From NCBI RefSeq assembly GCF_904848665.1, contig NZ_CAJHCQ010000036.1, positions 1-42,381 of the forward strand: DNA of 42,381 bases, in the 5' to 3' direction. Below are positions 8,731 to 16,546 of the stretch, piece by piece. How positions within the stretch are numbered: the stretch's first letter is position 1; each line of letters opens with the position of its first letter. The position numbers and the translations under genes are program-made. The stretch comes from Paraburkholderia hiiakae (GTDB lineage Bacteria; Pseudomonadota; Gammaproteobacteria; Burkholderiales; Burkholderiaceae). Below the pieces are notes generated by a model, which worked only from the letters and a program-made list of their open reading frames with translations, ran no database searches and was not told where the DNA came from.

Positions 8731-9105
8731 ATGAAAACTAACCGCAAAAGCCAAACCGTCCACACGCTGGTCTTCGTGGCCATCGCGACTTGCGCGGGTT
8801 ATGCGCACGCACAAACGGCCGCGAGCGCGCCCGGCGAGGCATCCGCTCAAGAAGGCGCGAGCGCGCAATCGGGCCGCTCGGACAGTGCGCTCGTGCGTGA
8901 CGTCCGCCGCGCCTTCACGCGCACGACGGGACTGAATTTCGCCAACATCCACGTCACGGCGCATGAAGGCGTCGTCTCGTTGACGGGGTCGGTCCCGCAC
9001 CACTCGCAGATCGCGCGGGCCGGCGACGCGGCGGGGTCGGTACGCGGCGTGACGTCGGTGTCCAACCACTTGACCGTGCGCACGGCCCGCGGCAGCGGAC
9101 CTTGA
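8731..9105 (+). CDS. Periplasmic BON-domain protein
   Basis: A 124-residue exported protein. The signal peptide spans about residues 1-28 and ends in AHAQT. After a low-complexity Ala/Ser/Glu linker comes a single BON domain (about 52-118) with the family pattern LVRDVRRAF, NIHVTAHEGVVSLTGSVPHH and VRGVTSVSNHLTV. BON domains bind phospholipid or envelope surfaces, as in OsmY, and often act in envelope stress. The ATG follows a purine-rich AAAGGGAAGAAGG sequence. Confidence 0.85.
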   Translation: MKTNRKSQTVHTLVFVAIATCAGYAHAQTAASAPGEASAQEGASAQSGRSDSALVRDVRRAFTRTTGLNFANIHVTAHEGVVSLTGSVPHHSQIARAGDAAGSVRGVTSVSNHLTVRTARGSGP

Positions 9106-9319
9106 TTGGCGGACTCCGAAGCGGACTCGTTGCCGGATTCGATCGGCCGCACAGCAGGATCTTCCCGGCGCGCGTCCTGTCAAAGTGGCCTCATCGAACT
9201 TCGATCAAGGAACCCTCCGTGTCCGGCCAGCCTGCGTCCTCGACTCTCGTCTGCGAGCCTTTCACCGAATCCGACATCTGTTCGACTACGCCCTGCAACA
9301 GCAGCAGCGCGTATGGCGC

Positions 9320-9509
9320 GCGAGCCACGCTCTTTGCGAAGCTGCCGCAGGGCGCGTCGTTCATCAACGTCGGGCGCGGGCCGCAACTGGACCAGAAAGC
9401 GCTGCTCGACGCGCTCGACAGCGGTCATCTACGCGATGCGATTCTCGATGTCGCCCACCCCGAGTTGCCGCCGGAGCATCCGTTCTGGACGCATCCGCGC
9501 GTGCGATAG
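9320..9509 (+). pseudogene. D-2-hydroxyacid dehydrogenase (GhrA-like) fragment
   Basis: About 60 codons in one frame read as the late NAD-binding part of a glyoxylate/hydroxypyruvate reductase A: FAKLPQGASFINVGRGPQLD, then LLDALDSGHLRDAILDV and EHPFWTHPRVR, ending in a stop. The family's INVGRG and DV segments are recognisable, but the catalytic domain, the GxGxxG dinucleotide motif and the C-terminal helix are gone. The open frame runs further upstream without resemblance to the family. It is a relic. Confidence 0.6.
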
Positions 9510-9514
9510 TCACG

Positions 9515-9765
9515 GTACGCGTATACAGAAATATGGAGGCCGGCGTGTCACGGGGCCGATCACATATCCGTCGCCAAAGCGGCGAAAAAGCGCGAAGCCG
9601 ATCAGTTCGCCGTCGCGGTCGAGTGCGATGCCGCTCGCTTGATACTACCGCTCGTCGATCACATCGAGAAGACCGAACACGGTGAGCCTTTGCGCGTCGA
9701 TACTCAGTTCAAGCAGTTTGCGATCACGAGCGAGGCGGTCTGGTGAGCGCCGTCGACGGGAAAGA
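9515..9765 (-). pseudogene. GNAT acetyltransferase remnant with internal amber stop
   Basis: On the minus strand one frame reads LARDRKLLELSIDAQRLTVF, GLLDVIDER, a TAG stop, then YQASGIALDRDGELIGFALF and RRFGDGYVIGPV. This is the first half of a GNAT protein (ELIGFALFR strand, G-YVIGPV acetyl-CoA loop) interrupted by a single in-frame stop and cut off after the GPV. The rest of the gene is missing. The overlapping plus-strand frame is its shadow. Confidence 0.5.
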
Positions 9766-9903
9766 ACCCGACGCACGTGCTACGGCGCGGTGCCCCCCTC
9801 GAAGCCACTGACCCAGAGTCAAGCCCCCCGCCTTCCCGACGGCGCGCTACCACCCGCGCAGCGAACGGACTACCATTGAACTCTCGCTTCGAAGGTGACG
9901 GCT

Positions 9904-10212
9904 ATGGCTACCTATGGTGTCGACGGTGTACGCATCAGTTCCTCAACGGACCGGGTAACACACGTGCGCTGGGCGCAAATCGACCCCCAGACGCACAATT
10001 GGCTCTCGACACCCACCATCTCCGAGGTGGCGGCCGTCACACACGACATCCGCTCGGGCGCAGTGGTTTATTCGGTATTTACGCTGGGCGGCATGAGATT
10101 TCTTGGCCCGAAGATCAAGCCGGTACCGCATCCCAACGGGGTCGATGGAATCGATCTGGAAGTGCCGGACGGCAACGTCGAAAAATCCATCGACGATCTA
10201 CCGCGCGTCTAG
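9904..10212 (+). CDS. Hypothetical protein, possibly DUF3892-like
   Basis: A 102-residue protein. The pattern ISSSTDRVTHVRWAQID, then STPTISEVAAVTHDIRSG, GGMRFLGPKI and a VEKSIDDLP ending resembles small DUF3892-type proteins of proteobacteria, whose function is not known; the assignment is from memory and uncertain. ATG 9904 is preceded by GAAGG at a suitable distance; an in-frame GTG at 9895 is an alternative. No signal peptide or membrane segment is visible. Confidence 0.65.
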   Translation: MATYGVDGVRISSSTDRVTHVRWAQIDPQTHNWLSTPTISEVAAVTHDIRSGAVVYSVFTLGGMRFLGPKIKPVPHPNGVDGIDLEVPDGNVEKSIDDLPRV

Positions 10213-10560
10213 CGGTTCGTCGATTACCCCGCCGACTTCCGAAAAGCGCGATGTGCCCGGCCAGGCGCACATCTACCGCTTGTCCTCAGCACTGCCTGGT
10301 TGATCGAATAATTTGGAATGCAGAGTATATGAACCGGCAGTGAACCGGGAGCCGATAAAAAATGCTGCCGTCAGTTGTAGCCCAATATCGCCGACGTAGC
10401 GACGTCTGCGCGCTCACTTGGGTTGCCAATCAGCGCGACGTGGCCATGCTCACGGTTATCCATGATCGTTGGTGCCGCAGGCGCTGCCGCCCCTCCCAAG
10501 CGATCGCACGGGTCCATGCGGCCGTACGCCGTGTCCCTAAATCGGCGGACCGATGCTCGA
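10213..10560. other. Non-coding stretch between two small hypothetical genes
   Basis: Short frames on both strands lack ribosome binding sites and resemble nothing I recognise. The base composition is less regular than that of the surrounding genes, consistent with decayed or intergenic DNA. Confidence 0.4.
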
Positions 10561-10836
10561 CTATTGCGAAGTCGTCAGCTTGAGGTTCGGACGCAAATCG
10601 TGCGTAATCGCTTCACGTTGCCCTTTGCGCTGGTCCGACACCTGTTCGATGCCCGCCTTCAGCACCTCCTCGCAAAACGCGATTCGCGTGCGGTAATACT
10701 CGGCCTGCAATTGCGCATCCAGAACCCGCTGCTCGGCCTGGAACAGCGCCATACGTAATTCACCCAGCGCGCGTTGAGCCTGCTTCTCCGGCGTTGCGGC
10801 ATTGTGGGCAATCAGGTTTGAAAGCCAATGCAACAT
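10561..10836 (-). CDS. Small coiled-coil hypothetical protein
   Basis: A 91-residue cytosolic protein, strongly helical. The stretch from about residue 20 to 75 is rich in Ala, Glu, Gln, Arg and Leu in a heptad-like pattern (RALGELRMALFQAEQRVLDA), which predicts a coiled coil. On the coding strand the ATG is preceded by GGGAGG (plus-strand cctccc), which supports expression. I do not recognise a functional family. Confidence 0.6.
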   Translation of the reverse strand: MLHWLSNLIAHNAATPEKQAQRALGELRMALFQAEQRVLDAQLQAEYYRTRIAFCEEVLKAGIEQVSDQRKGQREAITHDLRPNLKLTTSQ

Positions 10837-11005
10837 GGATAAGCCTCCCTGTCTTCGATTTCACGCTCCGACGCGCCAAGTTTGATAACTGCCAAAACCG
10901 ACGCTGGGAAAAGACTATCAGAGGCGAAGAAAAGCAGTGTGTGCACAAACGAACGTGTTGTATAAACGATGCAAAATGGTCGTAGCGCGACGCGCTTTCG
11001 CCGCA

Positions 11006-11044
11006 CGCTTTTCATCACGCGCTTTCATCACACGCTTTCATCAC
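11006..11044. repeat. Three tandem copies of CGCTTTCATCAC
   Basis: CGCTTTTCATCAC (11006-11018) is followed by CGCTTTCATCAC at 11020-11031 and at 11033-11044, a 13-bp period. The array ends just before the ribosome binding site of the ModA-like gene, so it lies in the 5' untranslated region or the promoter. It could be a phased binding site or a slippage product. Confidence 0.65.
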
Positions 11045-11056
11045 AAATAGGGAGCG

Positions 11057-11941
11057 ATGCATGTCCTGGCCGGGTCAGCCATGACTATCCACAAGCTGAG
11101 GGTTCGCACACTCGCGTTCTGCGTAGCGCTCGCGTTACTGGGCCCCGGCGCGTGTCTGGCGGACCAGGTGAAGGTCATGATGTCGGGCTGGTTTGCGCCA
11201 GCGTATCGCGAGCTGGGCCCACTATTCGAGGACGAGACCGGCAGTACACTGGTCACGGTATGGGGGGCCGCGGCGGGCACGGCGCTGAATGCCATTCCCG
11301 TGCGGTTCGCGCGTGGCGAGTGGGCCGACGCGCTGATCGTGGTCAGCTATGCGCTCGACGATCAAATTCACGCCGGCAATGTCGTGCCCGGCAGCAAGGT
11401 GGACTTTGCGCGCTCGCCAATCGGCATGGTGGTGCGCGAGGGTGCGCCGAAACCGGACATCAGTTCGGTCGACGCCTTGCGCCGCACGCTGCTTGAAGCG
11501 AAATCGATTGTCTATCCGGAAAACGCGATTGGCGTCTATATCGCGAACGAACTGTTTTCGCGTCTGGGAATTGATGGGCGTGTGAAAAGCAAGAGCCGCA
11601 TGGCGCCCGCTGAGCGGGTTGCCACTGTTGTTGCGAACGGCGACGCGGAAATCGGATTCCAGCAGGTCGTGGAACTGTTGCCAGTGAAAGGCGTGACGGT
11701 GGTCGGCAGTTTGCCCGCGGAATTGCAGCGTTACGTGGTGTACTCCGGGGGCATCGCTACGACTGCGAAAAATCCGGTCGGCGCAGAGGCGCTGATTCGC
11801 TTTCTGTCTTCGCCGGATGCAGCGCCCGCGATTATGCGCAGCGGGCTCGAACCGATCACGGCGCCACAGCCGCTGCCGCCGATGCAGCCGCAACCGCAAC
11901 CGCAACCGCAGCCGCCCCAGCCGCAGCCGCAGCCGAACTGA
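11057..11941 (+). CDS. ModA-like periplasmic substrate-binding protein with PQ-rich tail
   Basis: A 294-residue exported solute-binding protein of the type-II fold, like the molybdate-binding ModA group. A signal peptide ends in CLADQ. The mature start KVMMSGWFAPAYRELGPLFE, the WGAAAGTALNAIP segment, ALIVVSY and the closing GGIATTAKNPVGAEALIRFL match ModA-like proteins that often occur without a transporter. The C-terminus is an unusual Pro-Gln tail (about the last 24 residues) encoded by repeated CCGCAA/CAGCCG units. The start is uncertain: ATG 11057 lies very close to GGAG, while ATG 11081 gives a cleaner signal peptide. No permease or ATPase is adjacent, so the ligand is unknown. Confidence 0.82.
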   Translation: MHVLAGSAMTIHKLRVRTLAFCVALALLGPGACLADQVKVMMSGWFAPAYRELGPLFEDETGSTLVTVWGAAAGTALNAIPVRFARGEWADALIVVSYALDDQIHAGNVVPGSKVDFARSPIGMVVREGAPKPDISSVDALRRTLLEAKSIVYPENAIGVYIANELFSRLGIDGRVKSKSRMAPAERVATVVANGDAEIGFQQVVELLPVKGVTVVGSLPAELQRYVVYSGGIATTAKNPVGAEALIRFLSSPDAAPAIMRSGLEPITAPQPLPPMQPQPQPQPQPPQPQPQPN

Positions 11942-11987
11942 GCGAAGCCGCAGTGCTGCCGAAAAGCCATCGCCAAAAAATTGGCCT

Positions 11988-12446
11988 CTAGTCCGCCGCC
12001 ATCCCTTTTTCCGCCAACTCCTTTTTCGCGCTTTCGTTCTTGGTCAAGTACGTGAGGCCCATGCCGCGCAGAACGTTCGGCGCCTTGGTGTACTGGATAG
12101 TGTCATAGCCCACGATCTCGATGCGATTGCCCCAGGGATCGCGGAAATCCAGAAACGGACCGTCGAGCAACTTGACGCCCGCCGCCTTCAGGGCGGAGCG
12201 CGCCGCCTCCTTGTCGTCGACCACGAGGCCGACATGCCGGCCATCGTCGGCGGGCTGCTTGCGTCCCGCCTGCAATGCGATGAATTGATCGCCGAGATCG
12301 ATGAAGGCCATGGTCCGGCTCTTGCCGCGCAATTGAAAGTCGAAGATGCGGCCATAGAAAGCCAGCGCTTCCTCGATATCGCCAACTTCCAGCGCGACGT
12401 GGTTGAAGCCAATCGCGCGCGGCTTGGTGGTTGTGGTGTCAACCAT
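11988..12446 (-). CDS. VOC-family (glyoxalase/bleomycin-resistance fold) protein
   Basis: A 152-residue vicinal-oxygen-chelate protein. It has the paired beta-alpha-beta-beta-beta modules: FNHVALEVGDIEEALAFYGR opens the first with the metal-ligand histidine, and HVGLVVDDKEAARSALKAAG opens the second. RDPWGNRIEIVGY contains the usual late metal-ligand glutamate. This suggests a metal-dependent lyase, isomerase or dioxygenase, with unknown substrate. The start at 12446 is preceded by the strong GGAGGAGGG sequence; a longer upstream frame lacks this. It is divergent from the radical SAM gene. Confidence 0.85.
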   Translation of the reverse strand: MVDTTTTKPRAIGFNHVALEVGDIEEALAFYGRIFDFQLRGKSRTMAFIDLGDQFIALQAGRKQPADDGRHVGLVVDDKEAARSALKAAGVKLLDGPFLDFRDPWGNRIEIVGYDTIQYTKAPNVLRGMGLTYLTKNESAKKELAEKGMAAD

Positions 12447-12670
12447 TTCACCCTCCTCCTGCAACCCGTGCATTGCGTTTACAAACTCGCCCGGAACTGA
12501 CTTCCCGATGAGACATCTCAAGTATGGAGATTGAAGTCGTCTCACACCAGCCTGTCAAACAGGATTTGTTCGATCCATTTCTGGACCGATATCGCGCCTG
12601 ATCCGGCGCGTGTGCCGGCCGTAGCCTATGATGGTTCGTGCGCAATGAGTCGGCAAACCATGAGGGCACC

Positions 12671-13837
12671 ATGGATAGCACAGAGCGGACCATCAAGTGG
12701 CGCAGTCTGCCAAATGTAAGCAGCGTCGCGAGCGAGCCACGCAATCCATTGCCGGCAGTCTGCGACGTATCGGTGACGAACGTTTGCAACGCCGCATGCG
12801 ACTTCTGCGGCTTTTCGCGTGAGAAGAAGCTCGCGGGCCCGCGTCGCTATATCGATCCTGACGAATTCGCGCGTGCGATGCCGATGCTGCGCAAACGCAG
12901 GATTCGCTACATGACGCTGCAGGGCGGCGAGCCTCTGGTTCACCCGCAGATCGAATCGCTCGTAGGGTCGGCCACGAAAGCCGGCATCCAGTGCGGCGTG
13001 ATCACGAACGGCTGGTTCCTCCCCCGCCACATCAAACAGCTGGCTGGCGCCGGCCTCAAGCGTCTCCTGATATCGATCGATAGCGCGGACATGCGCGAGC
13101 ACGAGCGTAATCGCGGGCTGCCGGGCCTTGAGGGCCGTATCCGCGAGGGCATCGCACAAGCCCATGCGTTCGGCATCCCGGTCTGCGCGACGGTTACGGT
13201 TAGCCATCTGGTCCATTACGCATCGCTTCCCGAGACGCTCGAGCGGCTTGGCTTCGATTCCGTGGTGTTTTCCTATCCGAGGCGGGAGGCGTTCGGTTCC
13301 ACATCGCTTGTTTACGACGAAAAATCGACGCTCGTCGATCTCAGCCGTGACGAACTACTCGAAGCATTGAGTGCAATCGAGCGCCTCAAAAAGCGCTTTC
13401 GTGTGATGGACCCGAGCGCGGCACTGAATGAGGTTGCGCGGTTCGTGCGCGGCGAACAGCAACGCATTCCGTGTATCGCTGGCAGCAAGTATTTTTATAT
13501 CGACTGGAACCTCGATGTCTGGCGTTGCGAACCGTGGCATGAGCCTATGGGCTCCGTCTTCGACCTCGACCGCCTGCCCGATCAACGGGAACCCTGCAAT
13601 GCCTGCATGATGGGGTGCTACCGGCATGCCAGCGTCCTGATGCACGGTGCGATGGGCGTCACTGAGTCAGTCTATGCGCTGGGCAGGGGCGAGCTTCGCA
13701 CTGCAGTGAGCTTGTTGTTCCAGCGCGGCGTTGCGTATTCGCTGTGGGCGCTGGCCACTGAGGAGCTCCCTCGAACCGCGCTTGCAGCATTGGCAGGACG
13801 GACCGGCGCACGCCGGTCATCGCCACAAAGCGCGTAA
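12671..13837 (+). CDS. Radical SAM protein with SPASM-like C-terminal cysteines
   Basis: A 388-residue radical S-adenosylmethionine enzyme. The cluster motif CNAACDFC (Cys39, Cys43, Cys46) binds the [4Fe-4S] used to cleave SAM. The GGEPL motif follows in LQGGEPLVHPQ, and ITNGWFL and LISIDSAD mark the next barrel strands. The C-terminal part contains further cysteines (IPCIAG, RCEPW, PCNACMMGC) that look like an auxiliary cluster domain of the SPASM/twitch kind. ATG 12671 has GAGGG just upstream. No peptide precursor or partner gene is visible nearby, so the substrate cannot be inferred. Confidence 0.85.
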   Translation: MDSTERTIKWRSLPNVSSVASEPRNPLPAVCDVSVTNVCNAACDFCGFSREKKLAGPRRYIDPDEFARAMPMLRKRRIRYMTLQGGEPLVHPQIESLVGSATKAGIQCGVITNGWFLPRHIKQLAGAGLKRLLISIDSADMREHERNRGLPGLEGRIREGIAQAHAFGIPVCATVTVSHLVHYASLPETLERLGFDSVVFSYPRREAFGSTSLVYDEKSTLVDLSRDELLEALSAIERLKKRFRVMDPSAALNEVARFVRGEQQRIPCIAGSKYFYIDWNLDVWRCEPWHEPMGSVFDLDRLPDQREPCNACMMGCYRHASVLMHGAMGVTESVYALGRGELRTAVSLLFQRGVAYSLWALATEELPRTALAALAGRTGARRSSPQSA

Positions 13838-13859
13838 ATGAGGCGCTAACTGCTTGCGC

Positions 13860-15191
13860 TCAATCGCTCAACGCGGACAGCCGCTCGACAATCTCGTCGA
13901 ACGAGGGCCGCATCTCGACCTGCTCTGCGAAACAGTCGGCTATCAGCGCATCGAACCCAGCGGCACGATCATGCGCTTCTGCAGCCAAACGCTGCGCGAG
14001 TTCTTCCAGCAGGCAGCCGAACGCACGTACCTCGATACGCTCGAGCGCCTGCGCCTGTGCGCGATCGTCGATATCGTGCAACGACGCCGCGCCGAAGTCG
14101 CCGAGCAGTACGTGCCCTGCACCATCGTGCAGGATGTTGTGCGCATAGAGATCGCCGTGCATGATCCCGCGCCCATGCAGATGCCGCGCCGCCGACGCGA
14201 TCCCGCGCGCGATCTGCAACGCCACCCGCCTGTCGAACCGTACATCGGCCCCGTAGACGTCCCGCGTGCACGAGTCGAGGCTCGGGGGTCCGGCGAGATT
14301 GACGAACGACGGATGGATCAGTTCCATCACAAGGCCATGCTCGCCCAGCGGATGACCGGTGGCCTTGCCGAGCACCGGGATGAGGTTCGGATGCGAACCA
14401 GCTTGCAGACACGCGGCCATTTCGAGCTCCGGCAAACCGTCGCTCGTCACCGCGCCCTTGAACAGCTTGACGGCGACCGCCTCGACCGGGTGCCCGTCGC
14501 GTAGAAGGCGCGTCGCGCGATGCGTCACGCCCGATGCGCCCTCTCCGAGCGTTTGTCCAAGCGCGAGCGTATGCCAGTCGATATCGGGCACCGGCGCCTC
14601 GGCCAGCGCCACCTGCTCGCGCATGGCGTTCAACGGATTGCCGGCGTAGGCGAGCCATGCCAGGCGCGGCAGGCGCAGCAGCCAGTCGGGCAATGCATCG
14701 AGCCGGTTCGCCGCAATCCGCAGCAGTTCGAGCCGGCTGCAAGCGGCCATCGTCTCGGGCAGCGAGCGCAGCCGGTTGCCGGCTAGCATCAGCTTCTGCA
14801 AATTCGGACGCTCGCCGATTTCGGCCGGCAGTGCGTCGACGTCGTTATCGGTCAGGATCAGCCAGCGCAATTGCGGCGGCAGCGCGCGCCCTGAAACGTG
14901 GCGGATGCGGTTCGCCTTGAAGCCGACCATGCCCAGCGACTCGCACTCGCCAATTACGGGCGGCAACTCGGTGAAGCGGTTATTCGAGGCGAACAGAATG
15001 CGCAGATGGCGCAGCCTCGGCAGCTCGTCCGGCAGCGTCGTGAGCGCATTGCCCGAGAGGTCGAGCACCTCCAGGGTGTCGGCGAGATCGAAGATCTCGC
15101 GCGGAAATTCGGTCAACCCGCAGGCGAGCTTGAGCTGTCGTGCGCCGGCGAGTTGCCCGTCACGCAGTTGTTCGAGGGTAGCGGTCTTCAC
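13860..15191 (-). CDS. Leucine-rich-repeat serine/threonine protein kinase
   Basis: A 443-residue cytosolic protein joining about seven leucine-rich repeats (residues about 18-205, for example LEVLDLSGNALTTLPDEL) to a eukaryotic-like kinase domain (about 215-440). The kinase motifs are present: Gly-rich loop GEGASGVTHR, AVKLFKG with the ATP-binding lysine, an alpha-C glutamate in LPELEMAACL, catalytic loop HGDLYAHNIL (HRD replaced by HGD) and metal-binding GDFGAA. An active kinase is likely, with the repeats as a protein-binding part. No signal or membrane segment is seen. It converges on the radical SAM gene 22 bp away. Confidence 0.88.
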   Translation of the reverse strand: MKTATLEQLRDGQLAGARQLKLACGLTEFPREIFDLADTLEVLDLSGNALTTLPDELPRLRHLRILFASNNRFTELPPVIGECESLGMVGFKANRIRHVSGRALPPQLRWLILTDNDVDALPAEIGERPNLQKLMLAGNRLRSLPETMAACSRLELLRIAANRLDALPDWLLRLPRLAWLAYAGNPLNAMREQVALAEAPVPDIDWHTLALGQTLGEGASGVTHRATRLLRDGHPVEAVAVKLFKGAVTSDGLPELEMAACLQAGSHPNLIPVLGKATGHPLGEHGLVMELIHPSFVNLAGPPSLDSCTRDVYGADVRFDRRVALQIARGIASAARHLHGRGIMHGDLYAHNILHDGAGHVLLGDFGAASLHDIDDRAQAQALERIEVRAFGCLLEELAQRLAAEAHDRAAGFDALIADCFAEQVEMRPSFDEIVERLSALSD

Positions 15192-15339
15192 GCGTGAATT
15201 GAATGGGAGATGGCAAGGAAATCGCGAACGCCGGCGCGCAACGCAGCGCCGGCCATCGCAATTCTAGCGGGTCGCGCGCTGCGATCGCATTTTGCCTCGC
15301 ATGCTTCAGGAACGCGCCTCGTCGCTTGCGGCAGCTTAC

Positions 15340-15560
15340 TCATGCACGCTCGTCGCAGACCAGCCGCCGCCCAGCACCTTGTACAGCGTGACCTGGTTCG
15401 ACAATCGCGGTCCGCCTCGACCTGATCGACATAGGTCGCGCGCCCCGCCAGTGCGTTCGACACTTCCTTGAACGCCGTCTGAATCGCCTTTTCGTAGTCG
15501 GCCACGTCGATATCCTTCTCGATCTTCCCAAGCGGCGGCTTTTCCTGCTCCCCCCATCTC
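15340..15560 (-). pseudogene. NodT-family RND efflux outer-membrane channel remnant
   Basis: One minus-strand frame reads EKDIDVADYEKAIQTAFKEV followed by SNALAGRATYVDQVEADRD, the periplasmic helix segment of TolC/NodT-type outer-membrane efflux proteins. Shortly after, in another frame, comes NQVTLYKVLGGGW, the conserved C-terminal end of the same family. About 60 residues between these parts are missing, the frame shifts, and the whole N-terminal half is absent. The remnant shows that an RND efflux operon once extended here. Confidence 0.72.
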
Positions 15561-15701
15561 TTGCATGAATCTGTTGTGACATATATCCCATCGAATCGGG
15601 CATTGAATCGCGTTGCCCGGAAATAGAAGGCGCGAATCAATTGATTCGTAATACTAAATTTTCGACGTGCGGCTCAGAAAGGCGATGCGCGCTCGACCGC
15701 G

Positions 15702-16157
15702 TCAGCAAGACGCGACATGGGGAATCATCGCAGCCTGCCCGTGCAGCACGCCGGCTTCGTCGATCAGTTGCCATACGGTCGCGCGCTCGATCCAGAAGCG
15801 CTGCCCCGACTTCGTGATGCGGATGCCTCGATAGTCTTTCACGAAGCCTTCACGCGTAACCGAATCGAGAAATGCCTGGCGCTCGCTACGCTCGGGCGCC
15901 TGCGCCGAAAGACGCGAAGGCAGCGCCGTGATTTCATCCCAGTCATAGCCGAAGATCGCCTGTGCGCGACGATTGCCATACATGAACACAGGGTCCGCCT
16001 GCGTACCGTGCGCAAGCAAGCCGAACGGCGCGCGCTCGTAGAGCCAGGCCGCGCCCTCTGTGTCGCTCATGCCTTCGGGCGCGAGCGCAACGCCTAACAG
16101 GCGGCGATAGCTATTCGCGAGAAGGCGAAAAAGTTCGGTATCCATGTGCGTTGACAT
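15702..16157 (-). CDS. MEKHLA-domain protein (PAS-like)
   Basis: A 151-residue cytosolic protein made almost entirely of a MEKHLA domain, a PAS-related sensory fold. The recognisable pattern is LYERAPFGLLAHGTQADPVF, then YGNRRAQAIFGYDWDEITAL, PSRLSAQAPERSERQAFLD and KDYRGIRITKSGQRFWIE. Stand-alone MEKHLA proteins are common in proteobacteria, but their partners and ligand are unknown. The start at 16157 has GGAG nine bases upstream; ATG 16145 is an alternative. Confidence 0.85.
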   Translation of the reverse strand: MSTHMDTELFRLLANSYRRLLGVALAPEGMSDTEGAAWLYERAPFGLLAHGTQADPVFMYGNRRAQAIFGYDWDEITALPSRLSAQAPERSERQAFLDSVTREGFVKDYRGIRITKSGQRFWIERATVWQLIDEAGVLHGQAAMIPHVASC

Positions 16158-16546
16158 TCAGACTGGCTCCTTCGAATCGAGGGGTTTTGCGTTGCGCAAT
16201 TCTATCAACCGCGCGTAAAAGCGCGCGCTGCCCATTGGAAAATGCATGCCGATACGGTCTTCGACACGTGCAGCGGTGCCAAACGGTGACGGTGATTTTA
16301 ATTAGCATCCCATATTAACTCTCGAATCTCCGTCACGTGCAACAGCACGCGTTTCTTAGAATAGCTCGTGAATAGTCCGACTTTCTCAGGCGTTTTCGAT
16401 GGCCAGCACAGCACGAGAAAGAGGTTTTAGACGGCTTCCGTATCACGAAAGACGACGTAATGCGCCAATACTCAAGAAGGGTCGGCGCGTGCCGTAATAA
16501 GGAGGTCGGCGCACCATGCGCCCAGCGTTTTCAGCAATTCGCCCCT
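16158..16546. other. Intergenic region before the chemoreceptor gene
   Basis: Contains AT-rich steps near 16295-16325 that could hold divergent promoters. A good ribosome binding site at 16500-16505 lies ahead of an ATG (16516) that is out of frame with the receptor. No gene is supported. Confidence 0.4.

Noticed and set aside
9510..9746. Plus-strand frame ending in DHIEKTEHGEPLRV, first considered as a thioesterase fragment
   Set aside because: No start codon, and the opposite strand gives a better match to a GNAT remnant.
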